In this document: positions 1 to 9,849 of the stretch, one piece after another | Numbering within the stretch: the first letter of the stretch is position 1 | Layout: each line of letters opens with the position of its first letter | From: Hyphomicrobiales bacterium | GTDB taxonomy: Bacteria; Pseudomonadota; Alphaproteobacteria; Rhizobiales; Beijerinckiaceae | Length of the DNA stretch: 64,000 bases | Direction of reading: 5' to 3' | Assembly (NCBI GenBank): GCA_900466745.1 | Contig: UBNE01000018.1 | Span: 87,757-151,756 of the forward strand | Position numbers and translations under genes: made by a program | The notes under the pieces: generated by a model | What the model was told of the DNA's origin: nothing | Databases searched by the model: none | Seen by the model: the letters and a program-made list of their open reading frames with translations, nothing else

Positions 1-1728
1 CGCGCGCTTCAGGACCAGGGCGTCGAGCATCTGTTCGGATATCCCGGCGGCGCCGTGCTTCCGATCTATGACGCGATCTTCCAGCAGGACAAGGTCAAGC
101 ATGTGCTCGTCCGCCACGAGCAGGGCGCGGTCCATGCCGCCGAGGGCTATGCCCGCTCCGGCGCCGGCAAGGTCGGCTGCGTGCTCGTCACCTCCGGCCC
201 CGGCGCGACCAACGCCGTCACCGGCCTGACCGACGCGCTGCTCGACTCGATCCCGCTCGTCGTCATCACCGGCCAGGTCCCGACGCATCTGATCGGCTCG
301 GACGCCTTCCAGGAATGCGACACGGTCGGCATCACCCGCTCCTGCACCAAGCACAACTATCTGGTGAAGAGCATCAAGGACCTGCCGCGCATCCTGCACG
401 AGGCCTTCTACGTCGCCGCCAACGGCCGCCCCGGCCCGGTCGTGATCGACATCCCGAAGGATATCCAGTTCGCGACCGGCGCCTATAGCCGCCCGCGCGA
501 CAACCAACACAAGACCTACCGGCCGGTGGTCAAGGGCGACCTCAACAAGATCAAGGCCGCGGTCGAGCTGATCGCCGGTGCCAGGAAGCCGATCTTCTAC
601 ACCGGCGGCGGCGTCATCAATTCCGGCCCGCACGCCTCGGCGCTGCTGCGGGAGCTGGCGCGGCTGACCGGCTACCCCGTCACCTCGACGCTGATGGGGC
701 TCGGCGCCTTCCCGGCGGCCGACAAGCAGTGGCTCGGCATGCTCGGCATGCACGGCACCTACGAGGCCAATCTCGCCATGCATGACTGCGACGTCATGAT
801 CGCGATCGGCGCGCGTTTCGACGACCGCATCACCGGCCGCATCGACGCCTTCTCGCCGCGCTCGAAGAAGATCCATATCGACATCGACCCGTCCTCGATC
901 AACAAGAACGTCAAGGTCGATATCGGCATCGTCGGCGACTGCGCCCATGTCCTGGAGGACATGGTGCGGATCTGGCGCGAGACCTCGCCGCAGGTCGACA
1001 AGACCGCGCTCGCCGCCTGGTGGACGCAGATCGAGGGCTGGCGCGGCCGCAAGAGCCTCGCCTACAAGCCGTCCGAGACGATCATCAAGCCGCAATACGC
1101 GCTGGAGCGGCTCCATGCGCTGACCAAGGACCGCGATCCCTTCATCACCACCGAGGTCGGCCAGCATCAGATGTGGGCGGCGCAGTACCTGCACTTCCAG
1201 GACCCGAACCGCTGGATGACCTCGGGCGGGCTCGGCACCATGGGCTACGGCCTGCCGGCCGCGATCGGCGTGCAGATGCGCCACCCCAAGGCGCTGGTCA
1301 TCGACGTCGCGGGCGAGGCCTCGATCCTGATGAACATGCAGGAGATGTCGACGGCGGTGCAGTACCGCCTGCCGGTCAAGATCTTCATCCTCAACAACGA
1401 GTATATGGGCATGGTGCGCCAGTGGCAGGAGCTGCTGCATGGCGGGCGCTATTCGGAGAGCTATTCGCAGTCCCTGCCGGACTTCGTGAAGCTGGCCGAG
1501 GCCTATGGCGGCCACGGCATCCGCTGCGACGATCCCGCCAGGCTCGACGACGCGATCATGGAGATGATCGAGACGCCGAAGCCCGTGATCTTCGACTGCA
1601 TCGTCGCCAAGGAAGAGAACTGCTTCCCGATGATCCCCTCGGGCAAGGCGCATAACGAGATGATCCTGCCCGATTTCGAAGGCGATACCGGCGAGATCAT
1701 CGACGCCAAGGGCAAGCAGCTCGTCTGA
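1..1728 (+). CDS. ilvI: Acetolactate synthase large subunit (5' partial)
   Basis: Catalytic subunit of acetohydroxyacid synthase, which makes 2-acetolactate or 2-aceto-2-hydroxybutyrate from pyruvate in valine, leucine and isoleucine synthesis. It needs ThDP, Mg2+ and FAD. The frame is open from base 1 and codes for 575 residues; roughly 10-30 N-terminal residues lie outside the window. The start of the visible protein reads FGYPGGAVLPIYD, the family signature containing the pyrimidine-binding region, followed by the ThDP-activating Glu in VRHEQGA. The C-terminal ThDP/Mg motif reads AGEASILMNMQE rather than the textbook GDGS form, which I recall as typical of Rhizobiales. ilvN, the regulatory subunit, lies about 1.6 kb downstream rather than adjacent. 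Also called ilvB or ilvG; ilvI is chosen because of the small subunit type. Confidence 0.96.
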   Translation, partial: RALQDQGVEHLFGYPGGAVLPIYDAIFQQDKVKHVLVRHEQGAVHAAEGYARSGAGKVGCVLVTSGPGATNAVTGLTDALLDSIPLVVITGQVPTHLIGSDAFQECDTVGITRSCTKHNYLVKSIKDLPRILHEAFYVAANGRPGPVVIDIPKDIQFATGAYSRPRDNQHKTYRPVVKGDLNKIKAAVELIAGARKPIFYTGGGVINSGPHASALLRELARLTGYPVTSTLMGLGAFPAADKQWLGMLGMHGTYEANLAMHDCDVMIAIGARFDDRITGRIDAFSPRSKKIHIDIDPSSINKNVKVDIGIVGDCAHVLEDMVRIWRETSPQVDKTALAAWWTQIEGWRGRKSLAYKPSETIIKPQYALERLHALTKDRDPFITTEVGQHQMWAAQYLHFQDPNRWMTSGGLGTMGYGLPAAIGVQMRHPKALVIDVAGEASILMNMQEMSTAVQYRLPVKIFILNNEYMGMVRQWQELLHGGRYSESYSQSLPDFVKLAEAYGGHGIRCDDPARLDDAIMEMIETPKPVIFDCIVAKEENCFPMIPSGKAHNEMILPDFEGDTGEIIDAKGKQLV

Positions 1729-1741
1729 GCCGATCCCGTCT

Positions 1742-1868
1742 CCCTCAGCCCCCATCCTGAGGAGCCGCGTCAGCGGCGTCTCGAAGGATGCTCCATCGGG
1801 CGCGGGAGGCATCGGGATCATCCTTCGAGACGCGGGCTCAGCCCGCTCCTCAGGATGAGGGCTGAGGG
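1742..1868. repeat. Intergenic palindromic repeat, type A
   Basis: A long imperfect inverted repeat fills the gap between ilvI and the racemase gene. The outer arms (about 1742-1765 and 1845-1868) both carry CATCCTGAGGAGC or its complement. The inner arms GTCTCGAAGGATG (1778-1790) and CATCCTTCGAGAC (1819-1831) are exact complements. The RNA would fold into a large cruciform-like hairpin. This resembles the dispersed intergenic repeats of Bosea, Methylobacterium and relatives. It could act as a partial terminator or mRNA stabiliser between ilvI and the downstream genes, which is inference. Confidence 0.8.
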
Positions 1869-1888
1869 TAGGATTGAAGGAAAACACC

Positions 1889-2595
<707 letters not shown>

Positions 2596-2599
<4 letters not shown>

Positions 2600-3285
2600 A
2601 GCTGCTGATCGGCAACAAATGCTATTCGTCCTGGTCGCTGCGGGCCTGGCTCCTGATGCGCGCCAAGGGGATCCCGTTCACGGAACATCTCGTCCCGCTC
2701 GACGAGCCGGGCTTCAAGGAGGCGGTCTTCGCGGCGGCGCCCGGCAGCGGCGGCACCGTGCCGACTCTGGTCGACGGCGCGATCGCCATCTGGGAGACGC
2801 TGGCGATCGCCGAATATCTGCATGAGACGCATCCCGAGGCCGGCATCTGGCCGCGCGACCCGGCGGCACGCGCCCATGCCCGGGCCATCTCCAGCGAGAT
2901 GCATGCGGGGTTCACGGCGCTGCGCGGCGCCTGCCCGATGAATCTCGGCAAGCGCTTCGGCACCCGCGACCGCGGCCCGGGCGTCGCCCGCGACGCGGCG
3001 CGGATCGCCGATCTCTGGCGGCAGGCGCGCGAGCGCTTCGGCCGGGCCGGGCAGGGACCGTTCCTCTACGGCGCCTTCTCGGCGGCCGATGCGATGTATG
3101 CGCCGGTCGTCACCCGCCTCGATACCTATGGGATCGCGGTCGATCCCGCCGCGCAGGATTATATGCAGGCCGTGCTCGCCCTGCCCGCCTATCGCGAATG
3201 GCTGGCCGCCGCTCTCCGCGAAAGCTGGATCGTCGACCAGGACGAGGTGGACGAGCCTGCCCTCGCCGATCTGCGCCAGCCTTGA
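2596..3285 (+). CDS. Glutathione S-transferase family protein
   Basis: A 229-residue cytosolic GST-fold protein. The N-terminal thioredoxin-like domain (about 1-80) starts KLLIGNKCYSSWSLRAWL, with the CYSSWS segment where zeta/maleylacetoacetate-like GSTs keep their catalytic Ser/Cys, and the GTVPTL cis-Pro loop near residue 55 with WETLAIAEYL after it. A helical C-terminal domain follows. The start codon overlaps the racemase stop by 4 nt (ATGA). The substrate is unknown. It lies between ilvI and ilvN without an obvious biochemical link to branched-chain amino acids. Family assignment is firm, function is not. Confidence 0.88.
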
Positions 3286-3335
3286 AGCCTTCCCCCCGCC
3301 CGGATTTCCCGCTCCAACCCGCCTACAGGTCTGCC

Positions 3336-3878
3336 ATGTCCAAGCCCGCCACCCACTACCCGAACGCTCCCAAGTCGCAGCCGGTCGCGCGCCACACCCT
3401 GGCGGTGATCGTCGACAACGAACCGGGCGTTCTCGCCCGCATCGCCGGGCTGTTCTCGGGCCGCGGCTACAATATCGAGAGCCTCACCGTCTCCGAGACC
3501 GAGCACGAGAAGCACCTCTCGCGCATCACCGTGGTGACCTCGGGCACGGCCCATGTCATCGACCAGATCAAGGCGCATCTCGACCGGCTTGTGCCGGTGC
3601 ACCGCGTCGTCGACCTGACCGAGCATGGCGAGGCGCTCGAACGCGAGCTGGCGCTGGTCAAGGTCGTCGGCAAGGGCGAGCACCGCGTCGAGGCGATGCG
3701 GCTCGCCTCCGCCTTCGGCGCGCGCACGCTCGACGCCTCGCTGAGCTCCTTCGTCTTCGAATTGACCGGCGCGACCGAGGAGATCGAGCGCTTCATCAAG
3801 ACGATGACCGCGGTGGGCCTGACGGAAGTCTCGCGCACCGGCATCGCGGCGATGAGCCGCGGCCCGGATTCGATGTGA
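3336..3878 (+). CDS. ilvN: Acetolactate synthase small (regulatory) subunit
   Basis: Regulatory subunit that binds valine and activates the large subunit. It is 180 residues long, typical of the IlvH/IlvN family of about 160-180. The N-terminal ACT domain is clear: HTLAVIVDNEPGVLARIAGLFSGRG, then NIESLTVSETE, about residues 20-60. The C-terminal domain contains ELALVKV and ends TGIAAMSRG. The ATG at 3336 is chosen over an upstream in-frame extension because the protein then starts MSKPATHYP, close to the family length. The gap from the GST gene is 50 bp. The stop overlaps the GTG of the following small membrane protein gene (GTGA). Confidence 0.96.
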   Translation: MSKPATHYPNAPKSQPVARHTLAVIVDNEPGVLARIAGLFSGRGYNIESLTVSETEHEKHLSRITVVTSGTAHVIDQIKAHLDRLVPVHRVVDLTEHGEALERELALVKVVGKGEHRVEAMRLASAFGARTLDASLSSFVFELTGATEEIERFIKTMTAVGLTEVSRTGIAAMSRGPDSM

Positions 3879-4105
3879 TCCCGGCCCTGACGCCCGAGAC
3901 GCTCAGCCTGGTCGCGCTCGGGCTCGGCATTGCCGGCTTCGCCTGCCTGGCCGGGCCGGTGTTCCTGCGCCTGAGCGGCCGGGCGCCGGCAGAGCCGCCG
4001 GGCAGCGGCAGGAGCCTGCGCTCGCCGCTCTGGTGGGTCGGCTTCGTCCTGACCGTCGCGGCGATCGCCCTGCAGCGCATCGCCAGCCAGCAGGGACCGG
4101 GCTGA
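3875..4105 (+). CDS. Small two-TM membrane protein, unknown function
   Basis: A 76-residue reading frame starting with GTG inside the ilvN stop codon, a 4-nt overlap of the kind used for translational coupling. It has a hydrophobic stretch at about residues 10-33 (LSLVALGLGIAGFACLAGPV), a short basic/polar loop and a second stretch at about 50-66 (WWVGFVLTVAAIAL), so two membrane helices are likely. I do not recognise a family. The coupling suggests it is made with ilvN, but no role in amino acid synthesis can be inferred. Codon use matches the neighbours. A palindromic repeat begins 10 bp after the stop. Confidence 0.6.
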   Translation: MIPALTPETLSLVALGLGIAGFACLAGPVFLRLSGRAPAEPPGSGRSLRSPLWWVGFVLTVAAIALQRIASQQGPG

Positions 4106-4115
4106 CGGCCTCCTC

Positions 4116-4260
4116 GTCATTCTGGGGCGGCCCGCAGGGCCGAGCCCGGAACCCATGAACGCGACGGTTCATCGCAAGACCGCCGATCCGACGCACCTTC
4201 TCGTCCGATCCCGTGTTCATGGGTTCCGGGCTCTTTGCTGCCGCAAAGCCCCGGAATGAC
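4116..4260. repeat. Intergenic palindromic repeat, type B
   Basis: Between two convergent genes lies a large inverted repeat. The inner arms GAGCCCGGAACCCATGAAC (4142-4160) and GTTCATGGGTTCCGGGCTC (4215-4233) are exact 19-nt complements. The outer ends GTCATTCTGG (4116-4125) and CCGGAATGAC (4251-4260) match with one mismatch. It has no sequence in common with the type A repeat at 1742. Its position between the small membrane protein gene and the DUF924 gene would suit a bidirectional terminator; it also looks like a dispersed repeat. Confidence 0.8.
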
Positions 4261-4281
4261 GGAGAGCCGCTGGCTGGACCT

Positions 4282-4827
4282 TCAGCCCGCGAAGCCGCCA
4301 TCGTCGAGGAATGACTGTTCCTCCGGTGTCGTCTCGCGGCCGAGGACCGCGTTGCGATGCGGGAAGCGGCCGAAATCGCGGATGATGTCGCGATGGATCT
4401 CGGCGAATTTGACGCCTTCCGCATCGTCTGCTGCCGCGCAGAGCGCGACGCAACGCTCCTGGTCGTGAAGCGCCTCCGAATGCATGAAGGGCAGGTAGAA
4501 GAAGCGCCGCTCCGGCGGTTCGTAGGATTTGTCGAAGCCCTTGGCGATGGCATGTCGCGCCACCTCCAGCGCCTTGGCGTCGGTGGCGAAGGCCTGCGGG
4601 CTGCCGCGGAACAGGTTGCGGGGGAACTGGTCGAGCAGGATGAGCAGGGCGTAGGCGCCTTCGGGCGTCTCCTGCCAGCCGTCGAGGCGCCCGGCCGCTG
4701 CCGCTTCGTAGGCGGGCCGGAAACGGCGCCCGATCTCGGCGTCGAAGCCAGCATCCTTGGCGAACCATTTCTCCGGGCCGGCCTCGTGCCAGAAGGCGAG
4801 GATCTCGGCGGGGCTGGGCAGCGGCAT
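4282..4827 (-). CDS. DUF924 family protein
   Basis: A 181-residue soluble, helix-rich protein of the DUF924 family (tetratricopeptide-like fold, function unknown). Visible family marks are PAEILAFWHEAGPEKWF at the start, LLILLDQFPRNLFRGSPQAFATD in the middle, RFFYLPFMHSE and a final GRFPHRNAVLGR. The ATG at 4827 is preferred to one 12 nt upstream because GGAG sits 6 nt before it. It is divergent from the TetR gene that precedes ilvC, and the shared 157-bp region holds a perfect inverted repeat. It may therefore be regulated by that protein, but this is inference. Confidence 0.85.
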   Translation of the reverse strand: MPLPSPAEILAFWHEAGPEKWFAKDAGFDAEIGRRFRPAYEAAAAGRLDGWQETPEGAYALLILLDQFPRNLFRGSPQAFATDAKALEVARHAIAKGFDKSYEPPERRFFYLPFMHSEALHDQERCVALCAAADDAEGVKFAEIHRDIIRDFGRFPHRNAVLGRETTPEEQSFLDDGGFAG

Positions 4828-4951
4828 CGGCAACTCCATTCTGCGGGACGCGAGCGGGAGAGATAATCCTTCCACGCCGTGCCGCCAGTACCGAATGGCA
4901 CCCGGCCCCGAATTGCACTTGCCGGGACCCGGCGGCTGCGCTAGAGCCTGA

Positions 4952-4966
4952 ACCGTAACGTACGGT
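4952..4966. promoter_or_regulatory. Perfect inverted repeat, candidate TetR operator
   Basis: ACCGTA-ACG-TACGGT is a perfect 6+6 inverted repeat with a 3-nt centre. It lies 18 bp before the TetR start codon and 124 bp before the divergent DUF924 start. Short palindromes of 15-17 bp beside their own gene are the usual operators of TetR repressors. Autoregulation, and possible control of DUF924 and of downstream ilvC, follow from position only. Confidence 0.55.
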
Positions 4967-4971
4967 ACTGA

Positions 4972-6684
<1,713 letters not shown>

Positions 6685-6715
6685 GAGCCGATCCCCGGCT
6701 CCTTGTTTCTGTGAC

Positions 6716-6738
6716 GGCCCGGCTGGCGCCGGGCCTTT
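6716..6738 (+). terminator. Rho-independent terminator after ilvC
   Basis: GGCCCGGC-TGGC-GCCGGGCC forms a perfect 8-bp GC stem with a 4-nt loop, followed by TTT. It begins 32 bp after the ilvC stop and closes the TetR-ilvC unit. The T-run is short, as is common in this GC-rich group. Confidence 0.65.
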
Positions 6739-6989
6739 GGGATCAAGGCCGGAATGCTGGCGGACACGGCGCGGAACCGAGCTTCCCGGTTTGATTCAAC
6801 GGCTTGCGGGATCGAATCCGCTTCGTCTCGCAAGTGTCTGAATTTCAATCATGATCGCTTTTCGCGAAGGCGGTGCCCATGGCGCCGCCTTCGGCTTTTC
6901 GGGCTCCCGCAGGAACCCGGTGCTGCCGCCCGCGTTGCGATGGGAACGGGGTCGCCGCAAGGCGGCCCGGAGCCTGAAGGGAGGCGATC
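6739..6989. other. Non-coding stretch before small membrane protein gene
   Basis: About 250 bases between the ilvC terminator and the next start codon. Open frames cross it on both strands, but none has a family signature or convincing start, so I see no gene. It is slightly less GC-rich around 6780-6860. The promoter of the 6990 gene should lie here, but I cannot point to a convincing -35/-10 pair. Confidence 0.5.
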
Positions 6990-7220
6990 ATGACGGTCGA
7001 CACCAAGCCCCGGGTCCCGGTCGAGGATCTGGACAAGGCCCGCGGGGGCGATCCGATTCCGCCGCTGCGTGCCGCCGACCACAGCGATGCCGATCCTGCC
7101 GTCGAGACGCCGATCGAGGCTCGGCAGGGTTTCCTGGGGCGCCCCGTGCTGATGGTGCTGATCGGCGGGCTGATCCTGGCGATGATCGCATGGATCGTCG
7201 TGGAAAGGCTTGTTTATTGA
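6990..7220 (+). CDS. Small single-TM membrane protein, unknown function
   Basis: A 76-residue protein. The first 45 residues are polar and charged (MTVDTKPRVPVEDLDKARGG, then many Asp/Pro/Glu). The C-terminal 25 are a hydrophobic helix (VLMVLIGGLILAMIAWIVV) ending in a short basic-aromatic tail. This is the pattern of a C-tail-anchored protein with its N-terminus in the cytosol. GGGAGG lies about 7 nt before the ATG, a good ribosome binding site, and codon use matches real genes here. I recognise no domain. A 32-residue membrane peptide gene follows 42 bp later and may be co-transcribed. Confidence 0.7.
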   Translation: MTVDTKPRVPVEDLDKARGGDPIPPLRAADHSDADPAVETPIEARQGFLGRPVLMVLIGGLILAMIAWIVVERLVY

Positions 7221-7262
7221 GCGCGATGCGTGAGCTGTTCGGGTTTGCCGAGGGAGGCAGCG

Positions 7263-7361
7263 ATGGAACTCTTGCGATATTTCGATATTGCGACCGCGAT
7301 CCGCGTCGCGCTCGCGCTGTGCTTCGCGATGATGCTGGCGGTGGTGCTCGGCCTGCTGTGA
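7263..7361 (+). CDS. Very small (32-residue) membrane peptide
   Basis: A 32-residue reading frame, starting MELLRYFDIATAIRVALALC and ending in the hydrophobic run AMMLAVVLGLL. One transmembrane helix covers about residues 12-32. GAGGGAGG lies about 5-10 nt before the ATG, better than most starts in this window, which is the main reason to call it. It follows the 76-residue tail-anchored protein gene by 42 bp on the same strand. No family is recognised. It is too short for automatic gene callers, so it may be unlisted. Confidence 0.5.
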   Translation: MELLRYFDIATAIRVALALCFAMMLAVVLGLL

Positions 7362-7377
7362 GCCGGCGCGCCCGCCT

Positions 7378-7902
7378 TCAGCGGGCGAGGAACTCGCTGA
7401 TCCGGCCGACGCCATAGAGCAGGCCGAAGCCCCAGGCGAAGGAGGCGATCCAGTTGGCGAGGTGGAACTGCCAGGCCGGCATCGCGACGATGCCGGCGAC
7501 GATGGCGATCACCGCCCGCAGCGGCCCGAAGAAATGGCCGATCAGGATGCTGGCCAGTCCCCATTTCTCGAAGAAGGCGTGGCCCCGGTCGAGGAGCTGC
7601 GGATTCCTGGTGAAGGGCCAGTAGTCGTGGACCCGCGGGCCGAGATGCAGCCCGGCCCAGTAGGACACCAGGAAGCCGCTGCCGGCGCCGAGCGAGGCCG
7701 CCAGCGCCAGCGGCGCGAGGCTGAGGCCCGAGGCGCCGGCGACGGCGCCGAACGTCGTGAAGAACACCGTGGCCGGCACCAGCCAGGACAGGATCGCGAC
7801 GCATTCGCAGAAGGCGACCAGGAAGACGATCGGAATCGCCCATTCCTGGTTGACCCGCATGAACTCGACGAGCGTCTGCATGGCGTGTTCGAGGGCGGCC
7901 AT
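7378..7902 (-). CDS. DedA family membrane protein
   Basis: A 174-residue inner-membrane protein of the DedA/SNARE-associated (VTT) superfamily, implicated in lipid flipping and membrane homeostasis. Typical features are the N-terminal segment VPATVFFTTFGAVAGASG, then SYWAGLHLG, and the conserved stretch FFEKWGLASILIGHFFGPLRAVIAIVAGI, which matches the family FxRFxPxxRxxxxxxAG core, followed by NWIASFAWGFGLLYGVG. Four or five hydrophobic helices are visible. The ATG at 7902 is chosen as the first in the conserved frame; its ribosome site is weak, so the start is uncertain by a few codons. It is divergent from the ABC transporter genes. The stop is 16 bp from the convergent 32-residue peptide gene. 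Confidence 0.82.
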   Translation of the reverse strand: MAALEHAMQTLVEFMRVNQEWAIPIVFLVAFCECVAILSWLVPATVFFTTFGAVAGASGLSLAPLALAASLGAGSGFLVSYWAGLHLGPRVHDYWPFTRNPQLLDRGHAFFEKWGLASILIGHFFGPLRAVIAIVAGIVAMPAWQFHLANWIASFAWGFGLLYGVGRISEFLAR

Positions 7903-8094
7903 GGCGTTCGCGTCGGCTCCTGGGGCGGTTCTGTCTCGATTCGCGCATATGGCCTGCGACCAAGGCATGAGGCAAGCGCCGAAGAACGCGCCCGCGCCGG
8001 CGTTGCCTTCCCGGAACGATGGCCTATTAATTTCGCCACACAGAACGGATGAATGGCATCGCTTCGGGACGGGTGCCTGGGGGAAACGGGTTTC

Positions 8095-8973
8095 ATGGAG
8101 TTGCAGGATCGCCCGCAGGCGGGCGCGGGAGCAGCGGCGGGATCGCCGGACGGGGCGGCGGTCGCGCTCGCGGGTGTGGACATCACCTTCCATCTCGCCG
8201 ATGGCGGCCGCTACCAGGCGGTGAAGGGCATCGACCTTTCGGTCTCGCCCGGCGAGTTCGTCTCGATCGTCGGGCCGACGGGCTGCGGCAAGTCGACGCT
8301 GCTCAACGCGGCGGCGGGGCTGCTCGCGCCTTCGGCCGGCAGGGTCGGGATCTTCGGCAAGCCGCTCGTCGGGCTGAACCGGCGGGCCGGCTATCTCTTC
8401 CAGCAGGACGCGCTGATGCCGTGGAAGACGGCGCTCGACAACGTCAAGGTGGCGCTGGAGCCGATGGGCGTGCCCGAGCGCGAGGCGGCGCAGCGAGCCC
8501 GCGAATGGCTCGCGCGCGTGGGCTTGAGCGCCTTCGTCGACCGCTATCCGCACATGCTCTCGGGCGGGCAGCGCAAGCGCGTCAGCCTGGCGCAGATGCT
8601 GATCCGCAATCCCGAGATCATCCTGATGGACGAGCCTTTCGGGCCGCTCGACGCGCAGACGCGGCAGATCATGGGCAATCTCCTGCTCGACCTCTGGTCG
8701 CGCGACCGCAAGGCGCTGATGTTCGTGACCCATGACCTCGAGGAGGCGATCGCGCTCTCCGACCGCGTCGTGGTGATGTCGGCCGGGCCGGCGGCGGGGA
8801 TCGTGGCCGATTACAGGGTCGCGCTGCCGCGGCCGCGCGACATCGCCGACATCCGGCTGGAGAAGGCCTTCCACGAGATCCACCGCGACATCTGGTCGTC
8901 GCTCCGGGTCGAGGTGCAGAAGGCCTATGCGATGGGCGAGGGCCGCGAGCTGGTCGGAGGAGACGCGCCATGA
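8095..8973 (+). CDS. ABC transporter ATP-binding protein (NitT/TauT type)
   Basis: Cytosolic ATPase of an importer of the nitrate/sulfonate/taurine family; 292 residues. Walker A is GPTGCGKST at about 60-68, the Q-loop is in LFQQDALMPWKTA, the signature is LSGGQRKRVSLAQ, and Walker B is IILMDEPFGPLDAQT with VTHDLEEAIALSD after it. The motifs LMPWKTALDNV and THDLEEA are typical of SsuB/TauB-like proteins. The ATG at 8095 is preferred to 8053 because GGGGGA lies about 9 nt upstream. The gene overlaps the permease gene by 4 nt (ATGA), forming an operon with the permease and binding protein. The substrate is not determinable. Confidence 0.92.
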   Translation: MELQDRPQAGAGAAAGSPDGAAVALAGVDITFHLADGGRYQAVKGIDLSVSPGEFVSIVGPTGCGKSTLLNAAAGLLAPSAGRVGIFGKPLVGLNRRAGYLFQQDALMPWKTALDNVKVALEPMGVPEREAAQRAREWLARVGLSAFVDRYPHMLSGGQRKRVSLAQMLIRNPEIILMDEPFGPLDAQTRQIMGNLLLDLWSRDRKALMFVTHDLEEAIALSDRVVVMSAGPAAGIVADYRVALPRPRDIADIRLEKAFHEIHRDIWSSLRVEVQKAYAMGEGRELVGGDAP

Positions 8974-9764
8974 AGCGGCTGAAGCTGCTCTGCCTCCAGA
9001 TCCTGGTGATGATCGTCTTCCTCGCCCTCTGGCATGTGGTGACCACCACCAGCCTGTTCGGCGACGTCAAGACCAGCCAGTTCTTCTTCTCGACGCCGCT
9101 GGCGGTGATCGCCCGCACCGTCAAGGAACTGAGCGGGCCGGCGATCTACTGGCATCTCGGCATCACCCTGACCGAGACGGTGCTGGCCTTCGTGATCGGC
9201 TCTGCCGCCGGCATCCTGTTCGGCTTCGCCTTCGCGCGCAACGCGCTGCTCTCGGCGGTGTTCGACCCCTATATCAAGGCCGCGAACGCCCTGCCGCGCG
9301 TGGTGCTGGCGCCGATCTTCGCGCTCTGGTTCGGGCTCGGCATCTGGTCGAAGGTGGCGCTGGGCTTCACGCTCGTCTTCTTCATCGTGTTCTTCAACGT
9401 CTATCAGGGCGTGCGCGAGGTCTCGCCGACCATCCTCGCCAATGCCCGCATGCTGGGCATGAACGAGCGCCAGCTCTTCCGCCACGTCTACTGGCCCTCG
9501 GCGCTGACCTGGATGTTCTCCAGCCTGCACACCTCGGTCGGCTTCGCGCTGGTCGGCGCGGTGGTCGGCGAATATCTCGGCTCCTCGGCCGGGCTCGGCT
9601 ACAAGATCCACGAGGCGGAGAGCGTCTTCGACGTCACCGGCGTCTTCGCCGGCATGGTGATCCTGACCATCTTCGTGATCGCGATCGACGCGCTGGTGAC
9701 GCTGGTCGAGCGGCGCCTGCTCGTCTGGCGCCCGGCGCAGAGCGCGACCACGACCGCGACGTAA
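8970..9764 (+). CDS. ABC transporter permease (NitT/TauT type)
   Basis: A 264-residue inner-membrane permease of the binding-protein-dependent transport family. About six hydrophobic segments are visible. The EAA loop that docks on the ATPase is near residues 150-170, in ILANARMLGMNERQLFRHVYWPSAL, and the C-terminal part has VGAVVGEYLGSSAGLGY, a hallmark of the SsuC/TauC branch. It starts within the stop region of the ATPase gene and is followed 85 bp later by the binding protein. Together they form a complete importer for a small anion or amine such as a sulfonate, nitrate or pyrimidine precursor; the substrate is inference only. Confidence 0.92.
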   Translation: MKRLKLLCLQILVMIVFLALWHVVTTTSLFGDVKTSQFFFSTPLAVIARTVKELSGPAIYWHLGITLTETVLAFVIGSAAGILFGFAFARNALLSAVFDPYIKAANALPRVVLAPIFALWFGLGIWSKVALGFTLVFFIVFFNVYQGVREVSPTILANARMLGMNERQLFRHVYWPSALTWMFSSLHTSVGFALVGAVVGEYLGSSAGLGYKIHEAESVFDVTGVFAGMVILTIFVIAIDALVTLVERRLLVWRPAQSATTTAT

Positions 9765-9849
9765 GACGAGTTGCCGCGCCGGTCCGAACTCGCCTATCGT
9801 CACGTCCACGCGCCTGCCAGAAGCGCCTTTCCCAACCGGAGGTTACGCC

